NCBI GenBank assembly: GCA_035771175.1 | Contig: CM069589.1 | Coordinates: forward strand, 32,227,701-32,291,700 | From: Paratinospora sagittata | Taxonomy: Eukaryota; Streptophyta; Magnoliopsida; Ranunculales; Menispermaceae | Reading direction: 5' to 3' | DNA length: 64,000 nt | In this document: piece after piece, positions 35,345 through 47,200 of the stretch | How positions within the stretch are numbered: the first letter of the stretch is position 1 | How the letters are laid out: each line of letters begins with the position of its first letter | Program-made: the position numbers and the translations under genes | Notes under the pieces: generated by a model | What the model was told of the DNA's origin: nothing | Database searches by the model: none | The model's input: the letters and a program-made list of their open reading frames with translations, nothing else

Positions 35345-36763
35345 CTACAAACGTAGGGGCTTTTCCAGTACAGCAGAGAAGAAGAGCTCTTCACCACCAA
35401 CCTTATCTGTTTTTGTCACCACCCTCCACAGTAATTTCTTGTAACCAAGTTTACTAAATTCATCCAAATACACCTTCAATTCATCCTTGCCACAAAAGAA
35501 TCTGTCTACCCAAATAATCCCTTTTGGCCTAAGTACTCTATCCCAATCAAATAATACATATTGAAGTACCTCCAAACTTATCCATCCATCCAAGAAAAGA
35601 GTAGAATGTACAATATCTAATGTATTATCAAAGAAAGGTAATCTTGATCCAATTGAGATGTAAAGAGGAAGAAGACCCCTTAATGCAATTACTTCATTAA
35701 AAGGGGCACCTAGATTCAATGTTGCAGTTGCAATTGTCACATATTTTTCCCTCATAATAGCTGCAAATGTGCCTGTACTAGGACTAAAATCTAGTCCTAT
35801 ACGTATTTCTCCTGGCTTCAATCCTAAAACTTGATCAATAGAAAACTCAGCTGATGAAGCTGTTTCATCTGAAGAAATCTCCTCCCAACCTCTTTTAGTA
35901 AGGTTGAAGCAATCTGCACACTTGTAAAAGCCTCTGTTGTTCCCAGTTGCTGTGTCTGAGACCAAGCAAGAATAGTGTTTGCACTTGTAATGTGTCCATA
36001 ATATGTTGGATTCACAAGGGGGGTTCCAATGTGAGGTGTTTATTGGAAGAGGCTTAGTGTAATGTGGAGGAGATCTTGAGAAGCATCTTCTGATAGGTAG
36101 AGGATCACAACCTTGTATTATAAGCTTCTGAGCTAGAATCCAGTCATCTGGGCATGTACCATATAGCTTGTAACTCATAAAATTGCCAATATTTGATGCA
36201 GCATTGATGCATGAGAGCCCAATTGAAGGGTACACTGCTTCTGTGCCTAAGAAACTCTTCTTTCTGTTATTCCGGTTCGGTTTGGGTGAAGTGTAGTTGG
36301 AGATTTCAGTGGAATGAAAGAGCCTCTTATCTAATATTGATGCATCTTGATCATCACTCTCTTCATCTTCATTTTCTCCGAAATCTTCATATACTTTGCT
36401 TGTTTGATCATTTTGAGTATTGATGGGTTGGTCACTATATAGGTGAGAGAGATTATCTGCAAGCTTGTCCAAGGACATGGCGATTTCAAGTACTTTTTGG
36501 GAAAAGTTAGCCAAAGATTTTGAATTATTTGCATCAGAATGTAGCTGTTCTAGTAGAGCTCCCACTTGGGTTTGTAGATTTGATATTTGGTTGTGGAGAG
36601 AGTAAGGTAAGATAATGTTCTCATGGTTGGTATTGCTGTTGCTGTTGGTGGTGGTGGTGAAGTTGATAGAATGGTAAGAGATATTGGAAGTTATGAAAAT
36701 TACTGTGAGGAGAGTAATGAAAAGCAGAGGATATGGCATTTTGGGAAGGATTGGGAAGGGCAT
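35345..36763 (-). CDS. Type II membrane methyltransferase-like protein
   Basis: An intact single-exon frame of 472 aa. Residues ~11-28 form one membrane segment (PLLFITLLTVIFITSNI), giving a short cytosolic tail and a lumenal body. An Asn/Thr-rich linker, a probable coiled coil (~55-110, NLQTQVGALLEQLHSDANN) and an acidic patch (~130-142, EDEESDDQDAS) follow. Then comes a Cys-containing region (CPDDWILAQKLI, GCDPLPIRRCF, CESNILWTHYKCKHYSC). The C-terminal ~170 residues are Rossmann-type SAM-methyltransferase-like: IRIGLDFSPSTGTFAAIM as motif I, LPFFDNTLDIVHS, and FDWDRVLRPKGIIWVDRFF, ending SAVLEKP. It resembles Arabidopsis uncharacterised SAM-dependent methyltransferase-like proteins (At5g40830/At3g27230 type, from memory). 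The usual PGTGTF reads PSTGTF, a change next to the SAM loop. Substrate unknown. Confidence 0.88.
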   Translation of the reverse strand: MPFPILPKMPYPLLFITLLTVIFITSNISYHSINFTTTTNSNSNTNHENIILPYSLHNQISNLQTQVGALLEQLHSDANNSKSLANFSQKVLEIAMSLDKLADNLSHLYSDQPINTQNDQTSKVYEDFGENEDEESDDQDASILDKRLFHSTEISNYTSPKPNRNNRKKSFLGTEAVYPSIGLSCINAASNIGNFMSYKLYGTCPDDWILAQKLIIQGCDPLPIRRCFSRSPPHYTKPLPINTSHWNPPCESNILWTHYKCKHYSCLVSDTATGNNRGFYKCADCFNLTKRGWEEISSDETASSAEFSIDQVLGLKPGEIRIGLDFSPSTGTFAAIMREKYVTIATATLNLGAPFNEVIALRGLLPLYISIGSRLPFFDNTLDIVHSTLFLDGWISLEVLQYVLFDWDRVLRPKGIIWVDRFFCGKDELKVYLDEFSKLGYKKLLWRVVTKTDKVGGEELFFSAVLEKPLRL

Positions 36764-37646
36764 CTTGAGAGCTTTGAAGTGGGTTGTTTCTCCATATTCT
36801 GAGGTGGGTTTCTCTCCCTTTGGAAACTATCAGATGGTACTCCATGATCTTTTTAAAAAAAATAAAAAATAAAAAGAGATGAAACTCAGTTTGTAACTCC
36901 AAGCAGAGGTTCTCGGATCTGGGATTTTTTTTATTATTTACAATGAATGTAAGGTGTTCCTCGTAAGAGAGAATTTTCGGGAGAAATTGAAAATACAAGA
37001 AGTCAAGCAATAATATAATGAAGACAACCAATGAGAAGTGAGATGTACCCATGTGAGATACTAAGCGCTAGAATAAAGAACATATACATAGAGGATAGTT
37101 TATATGTGGCTTGCTTAACTATTAAGTTATGAAGATGGGTAAGAGCTAAACTAAGGTGCTGAAGACTCCGAGATAAGCTACCTTACATGGGCAAGTGTGT
37201 GAGATTTAATTTATGCATTTCACCTACGAATTCCAATGCCATATTATCTTAATCTTGACCTAGATCCCGGATGCTAATGTTCAAGGTTATATTCTAGAAA
37301 ATTTATAGTAGACCCCAAAAAAAAAAAAAAAATGTTAAATGTAGAATGGTTGTAAAAAAATAGCTTTAGGACAATAATCGTTGCAACTTTAATTGTACTG
37401 TATTCACTGTTTGTTTTTTTTTACCATGATTGTATGTACTGTTATTTCATCAAAATTTGAGCTTTATTCGTGGGCAAATGAGCCTTGTTTATTGGTTTTT
37501 TGGGTACAACCTTGTTTATGAAGTTATTCGTGGGCAAATGAGCCTTGTTTATTGGTTTTTTGGGTACAACCTTGTTTATGAAGTTTTGACAGCTAAATTT
37601 AACAAATTGTACCACCTCCAGATAAGTCAACAGACCATAAAATCTT
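36764..37646. other. Upstream region of the methyltransferase gene
   Basis: Holds the promoter of the minus-strand gene, with a C/T- and A-rich stretch nearby. A long minus-strand frame overlapping the gene start (36621-37052) and a plus-strand one (36684-36872) are shadows. A perfect 60-bp tandem duplication is at 37466-37585. No other gene is seen. Confidence 0.5.
37466..37585. repeat. Perfect 60-bp tandem duplication
   Basis: The 60-bp unit starting ATTCGTGGGCAAATGAGCC at 37466 repeats at 37526 with no difference visible, so it is recent. The repeat keeps an open frame in both directions because 60 is a multiple of three. This explains the spurious repeated ORFs here. Confidence 0.95.
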
Positions 37647-39733
37647 GGGATTTTTAGATATTAGGTCCTCCGGGGCATTCACAATGAACATTTGGGTCCT
37701 CAATCATCATTCTCAATTAATTAACCTGTCACAAGTCAATCAAATTAAAGGTTGTTAAAATGTACATTTGACCATTTTGCCTTTCTCATATTTGACCATT
37801 ATTTTAACTCAAATTAAAGTGATTCAAAAGGTGTTGAAAATGATAAGTTCTTGATTGGGCAACTCGATTGACCGACCAGGCTGATCGGTCACTAAGTTGA
37901 CCGATCGATATATCGGTTGACTGATCGGTATATCGGTTGACCGATCGATAAGTAAACTTCAAATAGCTATAACTTTTCTGTTTTAACTCCGATTTGAGTG
38001 ATTCAAGATGCTTTGGAAAGAACAATGACAGATCTATAAAACCATGTATTTTAACTTGCATCCCGATCACTGGGGATCGGTCAACGATGACTGAAAACTA
38101 GTGATTTTATATACATTGAGCGTTTAATAGCAGGTCACCGATGATCTAAAAGTCACTTAAAGTACCTGGATTTGTAGATCTTCTCTTCCGCTTTCCAACA
38201 CATTTTGAATCACTCAAATAGGAGTTAAAACAAAAAAGTTATGGTCATTTGAAATTTGCATATCGATTGGTCAATCGCCATACCGATCGATGAGTTTGAC
38301 TGATCAGCATAGAGTTTGAATGATCGGCATGCGTTTGACTGATCGATAAGAAAACTTCAAATGGTCATAACTTTTTCGTTTTAACTCGGATTTGAGTGAT
38401 TTAAAATGTGTTGGAAAGAAGAAAAATATCTACAGCACCGAGTGGTTTAACTAATTTTACGATCATCGGGGACCATCATCGGTGACTGAAAACCGTTGAT
38501 TTTACATACATTAAGTGTTTAACAGACACCCGGACCGGTCACCGAAATTTTTAGATTTTTTCTTTATCTTTTCAACGCAGCTTGAATCACTCAAATCCGA
38601 GTTAAAACGAAAAAGTTATGACCATTTGAAGTTTTCTTATCGATCGATCAAATGATATACCGATCGGTCAACAAACTCACTGATCGGTCAACTCGGTGAC
38701 CGATCGGTATATCATTTGACAGATCGATAAGAAAACTTCAAATGGTCATAACTTTTTTGTTTTAACTCGGATTTGAGTAATTCAAAATGCGCTGAAAGAA
38801 TAAGAGAAGATCTACAACACAGAGTGGTTTAATTGGCTTTCTGATCAACGGTGACCGAAAACCGATGATTTTACATACATTGAGCATTTAATAGCCACCG
38901 GACTGGTTCCTGAAAAGTCACTTAAGGCACCTGGATCTGTAGATCTTCTCTTCCTCTTTCCAACGCATCTTGAATAACTCAAATCTGAGTTAAAACGAAA
39001 AAGTTATGACCATTTGAAGTTTTCTTATCGATCGGTCAAACAATATACTGATCGGTCAACAAACTCACCGATCGGTCACCGAGTATATCGTTTGACCGAT
39101 CAATAAGAAAACTACAAATGGTCATAACTTTTTCGTTTTAACTCAGATTTAAGTGATTTAAAATGCATTGGAAAGAGGAAGAGAAGATCTACAAATTCAA
39201 GTGCTTTAAGTGAATTTTTGGTCACCAGTGATCGGTCTGGTGGCTGTTAAATACTCAATGTATGTAAAATCATCGATTTTTGGTCATCGGTGATCGTAAG
39301 TCAGTTAAACCATCCAGTGTTGTAGATCTTTTCTTCCTCTTTCCAACGCATTTTGAATCACTCAAATATGAGTTAAAATGAAAATGTTGTGACTATTTAA
39401 AGCTTTTTATCAATCGATCAAATGATATACCAAAAACTCACCGGTCACCGGAGTTGACCAATAGGTGAGTTTGTTGACCGATAGGTCACCAAGTTGCCCG
39501 GTCAAGAACTTTTTAATTTCAATGCCTTTTGAATAACTGGAATCCAAGTTAAAAAGATGGTTAAACATAAAAGGGCAAAATGGTCAAATGCACTCTTTGA
39601 CAACCTGCAGTTTGATTGACTTGTGACAGGTTGATTGGTTGAGGATGGTTGAGGACCCAAATGCTAATTTTGAAAACTATGAGACCTTTGCACTAGATCC
39701 TTATACCCACAAGACCTAATCTCTAAAAATCCC
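37647..39733. mobile_element. Foldback Mutator-like element, 2.1 kb
   Basis: The termini GGGATTTTTAGATATTAGGTC (left) and the reverse complement of the right end agree at 20 of 21 bases. They are followed by matching arms with ATTTGGGTCCTCAA, AACCTGTCACAAGTCAATCAAA and TTTGACCATTTTGCC (about 37690-37800 versus 39560-39665). Flanks TAAAATCTT (37638-37646) and TAAAATTTA (39734-39742) agree at 7 of 9 bases, as expected for a decayed 9-bp Mutator-type duplication. The interior is a patchwork of direct and inverted copies of a unit with GACCGATCGGT, AAAACTTCAAATGGTCATAACTTTTTCG and a GTTGGAAAGA segment. No transposase. Confidence 0.75.
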
Positions 39734-39742
39734 TAAAATTTA

Positions 39743-41232
39743 CCATGCTCCGTGCTTAACCAGTGGACACTAAATGAAAAATGCTAAAGTGATATTATAT
39801 TCATGGTGCATGTGTATTGATAGAAACATTTCCATCAATATGCCATTAGATTGTCTTAAATTATGTACTAATTTATGGTTTGAGGCAATTTAATGGTGCA
39901 TTAAAGGTGATGTTTCAATTTGTATGTTTGTTATGAATGCAAATATATAATTTGAATACCAACTTAACCTCTCATAGAACGGAGTGGAGAAAACAGATTC
40001 ATGTAGCTGACCCTTAGAAGTTGGGAAAAGGCTTTGTTAAGTTGAGTTGAGTAAAGTTATGAATGTCAATATAACACTACTCATACTAGACTCATTCAAT
40101 AAAGAAATCGAATTCTTATTAGTGCTTGATATGATAAAAAAAAAAAAAACCTCAAGATAGAGTTGGTGCTTATGGGTTGGGTTGGTGTTGGTTTTAAGCT
40201 AAAAATTCAGTTGATCCGACTTCTTTGAGTGATCAAAGAAAAAAATAGATATGCATCACCCGAAATCATCTATTAAATAACCTAAATGCAACTACTTGGA
40301 GAATAATGATTGGAAAATCGGGTATTATCGAAATTGACATTTCAGCGGCTCCATAGTTAAAAAAAAAAGAAAAAAAAGAAAAAAAAGAAAAAAGAAAAGA
40401 AAAGAAGGATTAGTAGTAGTATGAACCTCAATTGCGAAGAATGGATATTGACTGTGTTGAATGTTAGGTTTTCTGGTTCGAACACAAAATAGAAAGTGTT
40501 TAATTTGAGTATCAGTTAAATAGAAAGTGTATTACTTTGATAAAGTTTCTAATTTTGGGTTTCTATTTGTGGGAGATGCCCAATTTTGATGATTAGTATA
40601 TGAACCCTTATATTGTATTATGTGAGTGAGTGAGAGAATTTGGATTTATATGTTAGTACTAATGGACTCGAGGATACTTGGAATTACACCTTTGCATAAG
40701 TTGTACTCTTTTTTGGATTCTTCATTAGTGATTTGATGCTCATCTCCAGTGGACGTAGGTGTATATTTGTTGAACTATGTAAAAATTTACGTGTTCTTAT
40801 TTTGGTTTAATATTTACATTCGTTTGATTTGTGCGTTTAATTAGATTTCGTTTCGTTGCGCACAATAATGAATACATCTGTCAAATAATTACTATCAACA
40901 AGGAAACCATGGTGGGTGAGGGATACAAATTGATTTTCAATGAACCTCAAAGGAGTTTGTGGCATGGAAAGGTTCTGATGGTAAATTTCTTAGCATTGAG
41001 GAGAAAATGAGGTTCATGAACCATGAAATTAGTTTGGATTGGGACATGACAATTTGGTTCCTTATGCAAATCAAGGTGGTTGGGAAGAGGACTGATAAGA
41101 GTTTCAAACTTTCATTCAGAGGCAATATTGGAGTGGATATTGTTGGACAACTAAGAAGGGGTGAATTGGGTGTTATGGCCAGTTTTGACAAATTCTAAGT
41201 TCGTGGATCTTTCAAGTAATACAAATAAAGAG
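39743..41232. other. Intergenic stretch, repeat-poor
   Basis: Includes an A/G-rich microsatellite (about 40360-40410). A 79-codon plus-strand frame at 40959-41198 (motifs KSFKLSFRGNIGVDIVGQ) is not recognised and could be a shard of a gag or transposase gene. Nothing else is supported. Confidence 0.4.
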
Positions 41233-42069
41233 TGTTACACCAAAAAAGAGACAACTAGAAAATTGGCTAAAAGTCAAACCTAACGGAAAAATGGCCGAAG
41301 GAAGGCAAAAAGAAACGCCCACCAGCACTTCAGGGGGATCACTCGACCATTACCAAGTGAAAACCCCCGGCCAAAAAGACCACGACCATGGCTTAAGGAA
41401 CAGCCCTTGGCCAAGGCCCGTAATGCCCTTCGATTTTTTTTCGGCCATGGCTAAGGGCCTCCACCTCTGGCATGGCTAAGGGCTTTTACCTCGGCCATGG
41501 CCGAAAGCCACTCCCTCGGCCGTGGCCGAGGGAACCCTTTCTCAACCTAGGTCGAGGAAACTACTCTCGGCCACAATCGAAGACCCACTTCCGGCCATGA
41601 CCAAGGACACAATCGGTCATGGCCAAAACCATTTACCTAGAATGATTCAACCAAGAAACCTATACTGCACAACCCAAAACAAGGATCTCCTAAATTCGAT
41701 ATCTAACAAAGTGGAATCCCGACACACAAGGTCAATGATCCATTCCTGATACGGAAGAACGTAAATCACTCCCCTGATAGAGAAAAGGCATTAAATGCTA
41801 AAGACACTCCCCCCAACTATTAAATGGGGGTCATTCTTAAAAAACAAGTATACTTTAAGCCTTTACTTCTATATACTTCTACTTTTTATCTTACGTTGTC
41901 TAACTTAAACATCAGAGTAGTTTTGGTGACATCCACCCTGTGTCACCATCTTTTGTAGGTCTAGAGCAAGGCGAACTCGAAGGGAGACTTTGGAAGAGTA
42001 GACTGATTTCATACTTATTCAATCAACATCAATCCCTCGACCGAACAAGTGAGATTTTTGGAAGGAACA
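41233..42069 (+). mobile_element. 5' LTR of a Ty3/gypsy element
   Basis: Starts TGTTACACC and ends GAAGGAACA, directly followed by TTTGGCGTCGTCTACAGGGA. That mirrors the TTTGGCGCCGTCTGTGGGAA after the LTR in many plant gypsy elements. It contains a run of GGCCATGGC(T/C)(G/A)AGGGC motifs (41380-41640). Related sequence recurs at 50563-50640. Confidence 0.65.
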
Positions 42070-42070
42070 T

Positions 42071-42089
42071 TTGGCGTCGTCTACAGGGA
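42071..42089 (+). promoter_or_regulatory. Probable primer-binding site after the gypsy LTR
   Basis: TTGGCGTCGTCTACAGGGA lies immediately 3' of the LTR, with the TGGCG(C/T)CGTCT pattern used by plant gypsy elements. Two or three positions differ from the usual form. Confidence 0.5.
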
Positions 42090-42157
42090 ACAACATTCGA
42101 AGTTCGTTGCCCGAACACCCTGAATAACAGTAATATCCAAGCCCACAGGAAGAAGTT

Positions 42158-43410
42158 GTGAACCAAGAACCAGTTTGCCAACTCTGTCGCTGGAGATCTC
42201 GCCTTCACCCCCAAGTCGCCTCAGGGTATCTAGCCACGCAACACCAACTTGAGAGAATGGAGCGAAGGATGGGAATGGTGGTGGAGAACGTTGACCAAAT
42301 GGCAGGGATCCTGGAGCGGATTGAGCAAGCCCACTGTGCCATGCCTACAAGAGGCTAATCCTAGGCATTTGAAAACAAGTGTTGGGGAAAAAACACTGCA
42401 GAATCCACCTGGAACCTGAAGGAACAAGAAAAACAAAGTCATCTGAGTCCAGTGAGGATGGAACAATAGTTCACCTCCTGCATCCAGGAGTCAAGCAACA
42501 TAAAATTCCCCCCAATGACATCAAAGACCGACAATGGTACATGCAGGAGCAGATCTCGACCTTGGTCGAGGTACAAAAAGGTCTGCTGAACGCGAGGGCT
42601 ATGAACATCGCCATTGACTAAACGTTACCGCTATGAGGACAGGGGACCGGCCCCAGACTATCCAAGCTGTGGAGGGATCAAGAGCTCGGTCGTATGTAGA
42701 CATGATCTTAAAGGAAACAAAATTGCCTTTTGTGGACGAGATAAAAAATGCAACCTTACCCGACAGGATCAAAATTCCCCATATGGACTTGTATGACGAG
42801 AAGAAGGATTCAGTCAATCACCTAACAAAGAATAAGTCTTGGATAAAATTGAATGGAATAACTGATCAGACCCTTTGGTTGGCTTTCCAGCACACATTGA
42901 CGCGCAGCTATGAGATGGTTTCAGGGGATACCACCCAAATCAATTTGTTATTTTGACCAACTCAGATGATCGTTCGTTGGCCACTTTGTGGGCCTTCGCG
43001 AGACGAGGAAACCCTCCATGCGCCTTTTGTCAGTTAAGCAAGGGAAAAATGAGCCCCTTAAAGACTACAAAGCGTGCTTCGCGCCCGAAGCATCCCAGGT
43101 GGAAGGATATTCGCCCGACGTGGCACCGACCTCTATAATGGCGAGACTTCAAGCAAACAGGTTTTTGGTGGTCTTTAGCCAAAAGCCCAGCCAAAAGCTA
43201 TGAAGAGTTGCTCATTCGAGCAAAAAAGTACATGAATGCGGAAGAGATGAAGACAGTGAGGGACGTCCAAACAAAAGACGAGACGCCCTGAAAGAAGAAG
43301 AAAGAGAAAGAAGAGAAAGGAAAATACCTGGAGAACACCCGACGCCCACAAGGAGAACCCCGATCCTAATAAGTTAGGTTGGCATACAAACTGCTCAACG
43401 TCCACGTCGA
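42158..43410 (+). pseudogene. Ty3/gypsy gag remnant
   Basis: Read across frames it contains RMGMVVENVDQMAGILERIE near 42265, then PFVDEIKNATLPDRIKIP near 42730. Next come DLYDEKKDSVNHL and WIKLNGITDQTLWLAF, then KQGKNEPLKDYKA and RFLVVFSQKPS, and finally a KKYMNAEEMK-like end near 43240. This is the usual order of a plant gypsy Gag capsid. Stops and frame changes interrupt it at about 42360, 42620, 42956 and 43200, so no functional Gag is possible. Confidence 0.75.
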
Positions 43411-43861
43411 GCAGGTTCTTACAAAGGTGAAATGTCGAAACCTTATACGACCTCCACGTCCTATGAGAGCATAGTCAGAGTAGAGATACCATACGATGTA
43501 CTACAGGTGCCACCGCGATCGTGGTCATAACACTGCCTACTGCTGTGACCTGAATGACCAAATCGAAGATATGATAAGCTAAGGAGAGTTAAGAGAGTAT
43601 GCGGAAAATGAAGCTAACTCCCCAACAAAATGAGATGTGCCTTCCCGATCACCGCGGCCGGTCGCGAAAATACACATTATCATTGGAGGATCGATTTTAG
43701 GAGAAGATTCAAATAGGGCAAGAAAGGTGTATGTTCGCGAGGCATGAAATTCGCCCCTTGACTCACACTTTTCCTTCCGTGTAAGGAAGGAGCCTTGACG
43801 GGACTCGCATGTCATCACATTCACGAACGAAGACTCTCGCGAACTCCACTTTTCACATGCA

Positions 43862-44281
43862 GACGCCCTAATTGTGACCTTAGACATCGCAAACCACAAG
43901 GTTCACAAGCTGTTGATTGACAGAAGAAGTTTAGTAGACATATTATTCAGTTTGACCTTCAAGTGTATGAGCATAAGGGACTCACGCTTGCAACCATCGA
44001 TAACCCCTTTGATCGGATTCACTGAGGACTCTGTCAACCCCGATGGAACGATAATTCCATTGACGGCCAGGGATTTCCCATTCCAGTCTATAGTCATGAA
44101 AACTTTTCTGGTGGTTGATTGTCCCTCCATCTTCAATAGGATCATAGGACGCCCAACCCTCAACACGTTGAAGGCGATGGTGTCAACATATTACCTGACC
44201 ATGAAGTTCCTAGCAGAAGAATGCTACGCATTGGATTTTCGGAAAGTACAACCAACCTGCAACAGAGATGTAACACAATAT
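43862..44281 (+). pseudogene. Ty3/gypsy protease remnant
   Basis: An open segment with HKLLIDRRSLVDILF, PLIGFTEDSV and FNRIIGRPTLNTLKA, the signature of the protease after gypsy Gag. The active-site triad D-T/S-G is D-R-R at 43919-43927, so it would be inactive. The frame is cut at 44282 by a copia-family LTR starting TGTTGATG. Flanks AATAT and AACAT around that LTR suggest it inserted here. Confidence 0.75.
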
Positions 44282-47200
44282 TGTTGATGTAACGACTCCA
44301 CCCGTTATTTTTTTATGATTACAAACAATATACTTGTGATCACTAATCTTTTTGACGTAATTGTTTTAGTGCTAACTAGCTATATTAGATGTATTCAACT
44401 ATATTGTCAAAGCATGTGGATGGAACAACAATGCACGAAGATTGAAGAGCTTCATGTTTGTAATCCTTAGTTTAGAATCTTACTGCTGTAGAATAATTCT
44501 TACTTGTTCCAACCACAATATGATTTGCATCTTTTGAAAATCATGCATATAGATTATCATACTCATGCATAAACACTATTATTATATTGATCATGCATGC
44601 ATGCACATTATCATGATTATTATGCAATCATATAGTTAAGATTGTTTATCATGCACATATATATATCGTTGATTATCATGCACTCGTATTACCAACTTTG
44701 CATGGTTTTATTGTTGTACGTGTATGGTATCGAATGTTTTGATCATCTGTTTTAATCGATCATTTTACATGTCTTTATCTTTTTCAATTGTGTTTCAATC
44801 TTTTCAAAAATATTTTCAAAGTTAGTTTATATGTTTGACAATGTCTTAAACTCTTTTTGATCAAAAAATCGAGTTTCTATCATTTCAACGTGAAGGAACA
44901 CACTCCTGTGCATTTTCCCAAGACTCAGATTTTTTTTATCAGAGTTTAAGGAACACACTCTTGTGGTTTTTTCCGAGACTCAGACTTTTTTGATTAGGAA
45001 ATAAGGAACGCGCTCCTATAGTCAAGGGCAAAATAAGAATGTTTATAGAGTTAGTGGTTCTTGATAAAGAACCTCGCTCGTATGCCCAACAAACATATTA
45101 AGGAACGTGCTCCTTGATTGGAGGGAAATCTAAAAAGTTTTAGATTTCAAAGCAGAAACGCGCTCATTCATTGAGGAACGCGTTCTTGTGCCTTGGTTTG
45201 ATATTTTTTTTATAAATACCACACTTTCTCATTTGAAGAGCAACTTTTGCAAAATTATAGAACTTGTGCCGTTTTTCATACTATCATTTCTACAAGTCCA
45301 AAACAAGTTCTTGAGTAATTTTAAACATCTTTCAAAGCAAAAGTTCACCTACATTTGTATCTTTTATTTATACTTCCGTATAGTTCGCCTAATCCTTCAA
45401 ACTTTTTGAGAAACTTGTGTGTTTCTCTTGAGCAATTGATCAAGACGTTTTTGAGTGAGTTCTTCACATCTTGTTGATTCTTGATCATCATTGAACGAGG
45501 AATCTCTCAACCATCATCACACTTGAAGAATCTTTGAGCTTCATCCTTACTTAAGTTTGGTAAAATCTCTCCATTAAGATTCTTGTGATTTTGATTGAGT
45601 AAATCAATTTTGTGCTTGATTTGATATCTAGAAAACCGTTTTTGATTTGAGTACTACTTGTGAAACCATATTTGATCTTCATATTACATTATCTTGTTTA
45701 GTGGTTTCATACATATCATGTGCTAAACTTACATTATTTTGAATCGATTTCATTGATTATTACTTGAGTATTTTGATTCTTGATCTTAACCATTTATATA
45801 TTTAGAGTCAACAAGTCTTGATCATTCCTGCATATTGATTCTTATATTTTATACATATCATTGTTAGAATCGATATTTGAATACATGCGCATATTCGATT
45901 CTTGATTTCATATCATTAATATTTGAATCGATTGCATGTATTTGAAATCATCTATTTCAACACTTCACATCATTTAAAATATTGTGGTTAGAATAGTAGT
46001 GATTATTCATTCTAGATTGTACGCTTAATGTTGTTGAGAGTGTATTAGAATATTTCTCTCTATCATTTGTAATCTTGATGTATTGTTGATTTGTTAGTCT
46101 ACCGGGACTATACCATATCTTTGTACGGCTCGTAACCATGCCTGTAAGTTGGTTATAGTGTGATAAGTTGAGTTTTGGTTAGTGTTTTGCATGTTATCTT
46201 GTTAGACTTTTAGGTGCATTTTCCTAATTTTTAAGTGTTTTTGAATAATTAATTCATATAATTGTTTTAGGATCATTTAAGTGTTTTGTTGAGTTTTAGA
46301 GGTTAGTTTTAGGTGTTTTCATGAATTTGATGCATTAGATTAGTTTAGGAAAATAATCATGATTTTTAGGAATTTTTCCTTAAATCATTAGTTACATTTT
46401 CATATTGATAAAGTCATATTTTACATGTTAATATATATTTGCATTTAGATTTAATACCTGATTAATATATAACACTTACTTGTGTTTTTAATTTGTTTTG
46501 TAGGTAAATGAGGAGCTTTAAAGTAGTTGAAACAAGGTGCAAATAAGGCTCGAAAGATGTCAAGAACATGTGCAAGAAGTAGGATAAAGATGGAGAAATT
46601 CGGCTAAGTAAAAATGCAAGAAAAGAGTGCAAATTACACTTTGGGTGTCGTGGCGCAACGGCGCCGCGGCACCGTGAGAAAGGAAGAAGAAGAAATGCAT
46701 TGTGTTTTGGGCACCGCAACACAGTTGGGTTTTCTCCTATGCGTATTTTTGGCTTTTGGACTATTTTTCTTAGGCCATTTTTGGTATTTCGAACCACTAA
46801 TGCAGTTAAGCTTCATTTTAGGGTTTTGAGAGGGATAGCTAATTACTTTCTAAGCAAGATTAGAGTTAGGTTTTTGAAGTGGAGGGTAGAGGAAAGAAGA
46901 GAAGAAAGCTTAAAGGCTAGAAGAAAGGAAGAGGAATAACAGGATCAAACCACCATTGAAGGGGGTTTCTACCTTAGCATTTCTATTTCTTGTACTTTGA
47001 AACGTTTCCCTTCATCGTTTTATATCTCTTTCATCTTGTATCCATGACTTTGAACATGAGCTAAGTTTTTAATCTAGGGATTGATTGATCTATGGTTTAT
47101 TTTATGGGTTGAATATTACTATTTTTGTGTTATGAATTAAATTGATAGGTTTATTTACAAGTTCAAGTTCTTAATGTTTTCGATTTGCTGGCCACATTTT

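Noticed and set aside
36621..37052. 143-codon minus-strand frame overlapping the start of the methyltransferase gene
   Set aside because: It is in another frame, low in complexity and has no recognisable motif. The methyltransferase frame has full-length family similarity.
37850..39500. Possible CRISPR-like array of CGATCGGT repeats
   Set aside because: Repeats occur in both orientations with no constant spacer length, and the host is a plant. The whole is bounded by inverted termini of a transposon.
46614..46939. Overlapping frames in both directions around 46.6-46.9 kb
   Set aside because: They lie inside a solo LTR with a GC-rich palindrome-like core. Neither frame has a recognisable protein motif.
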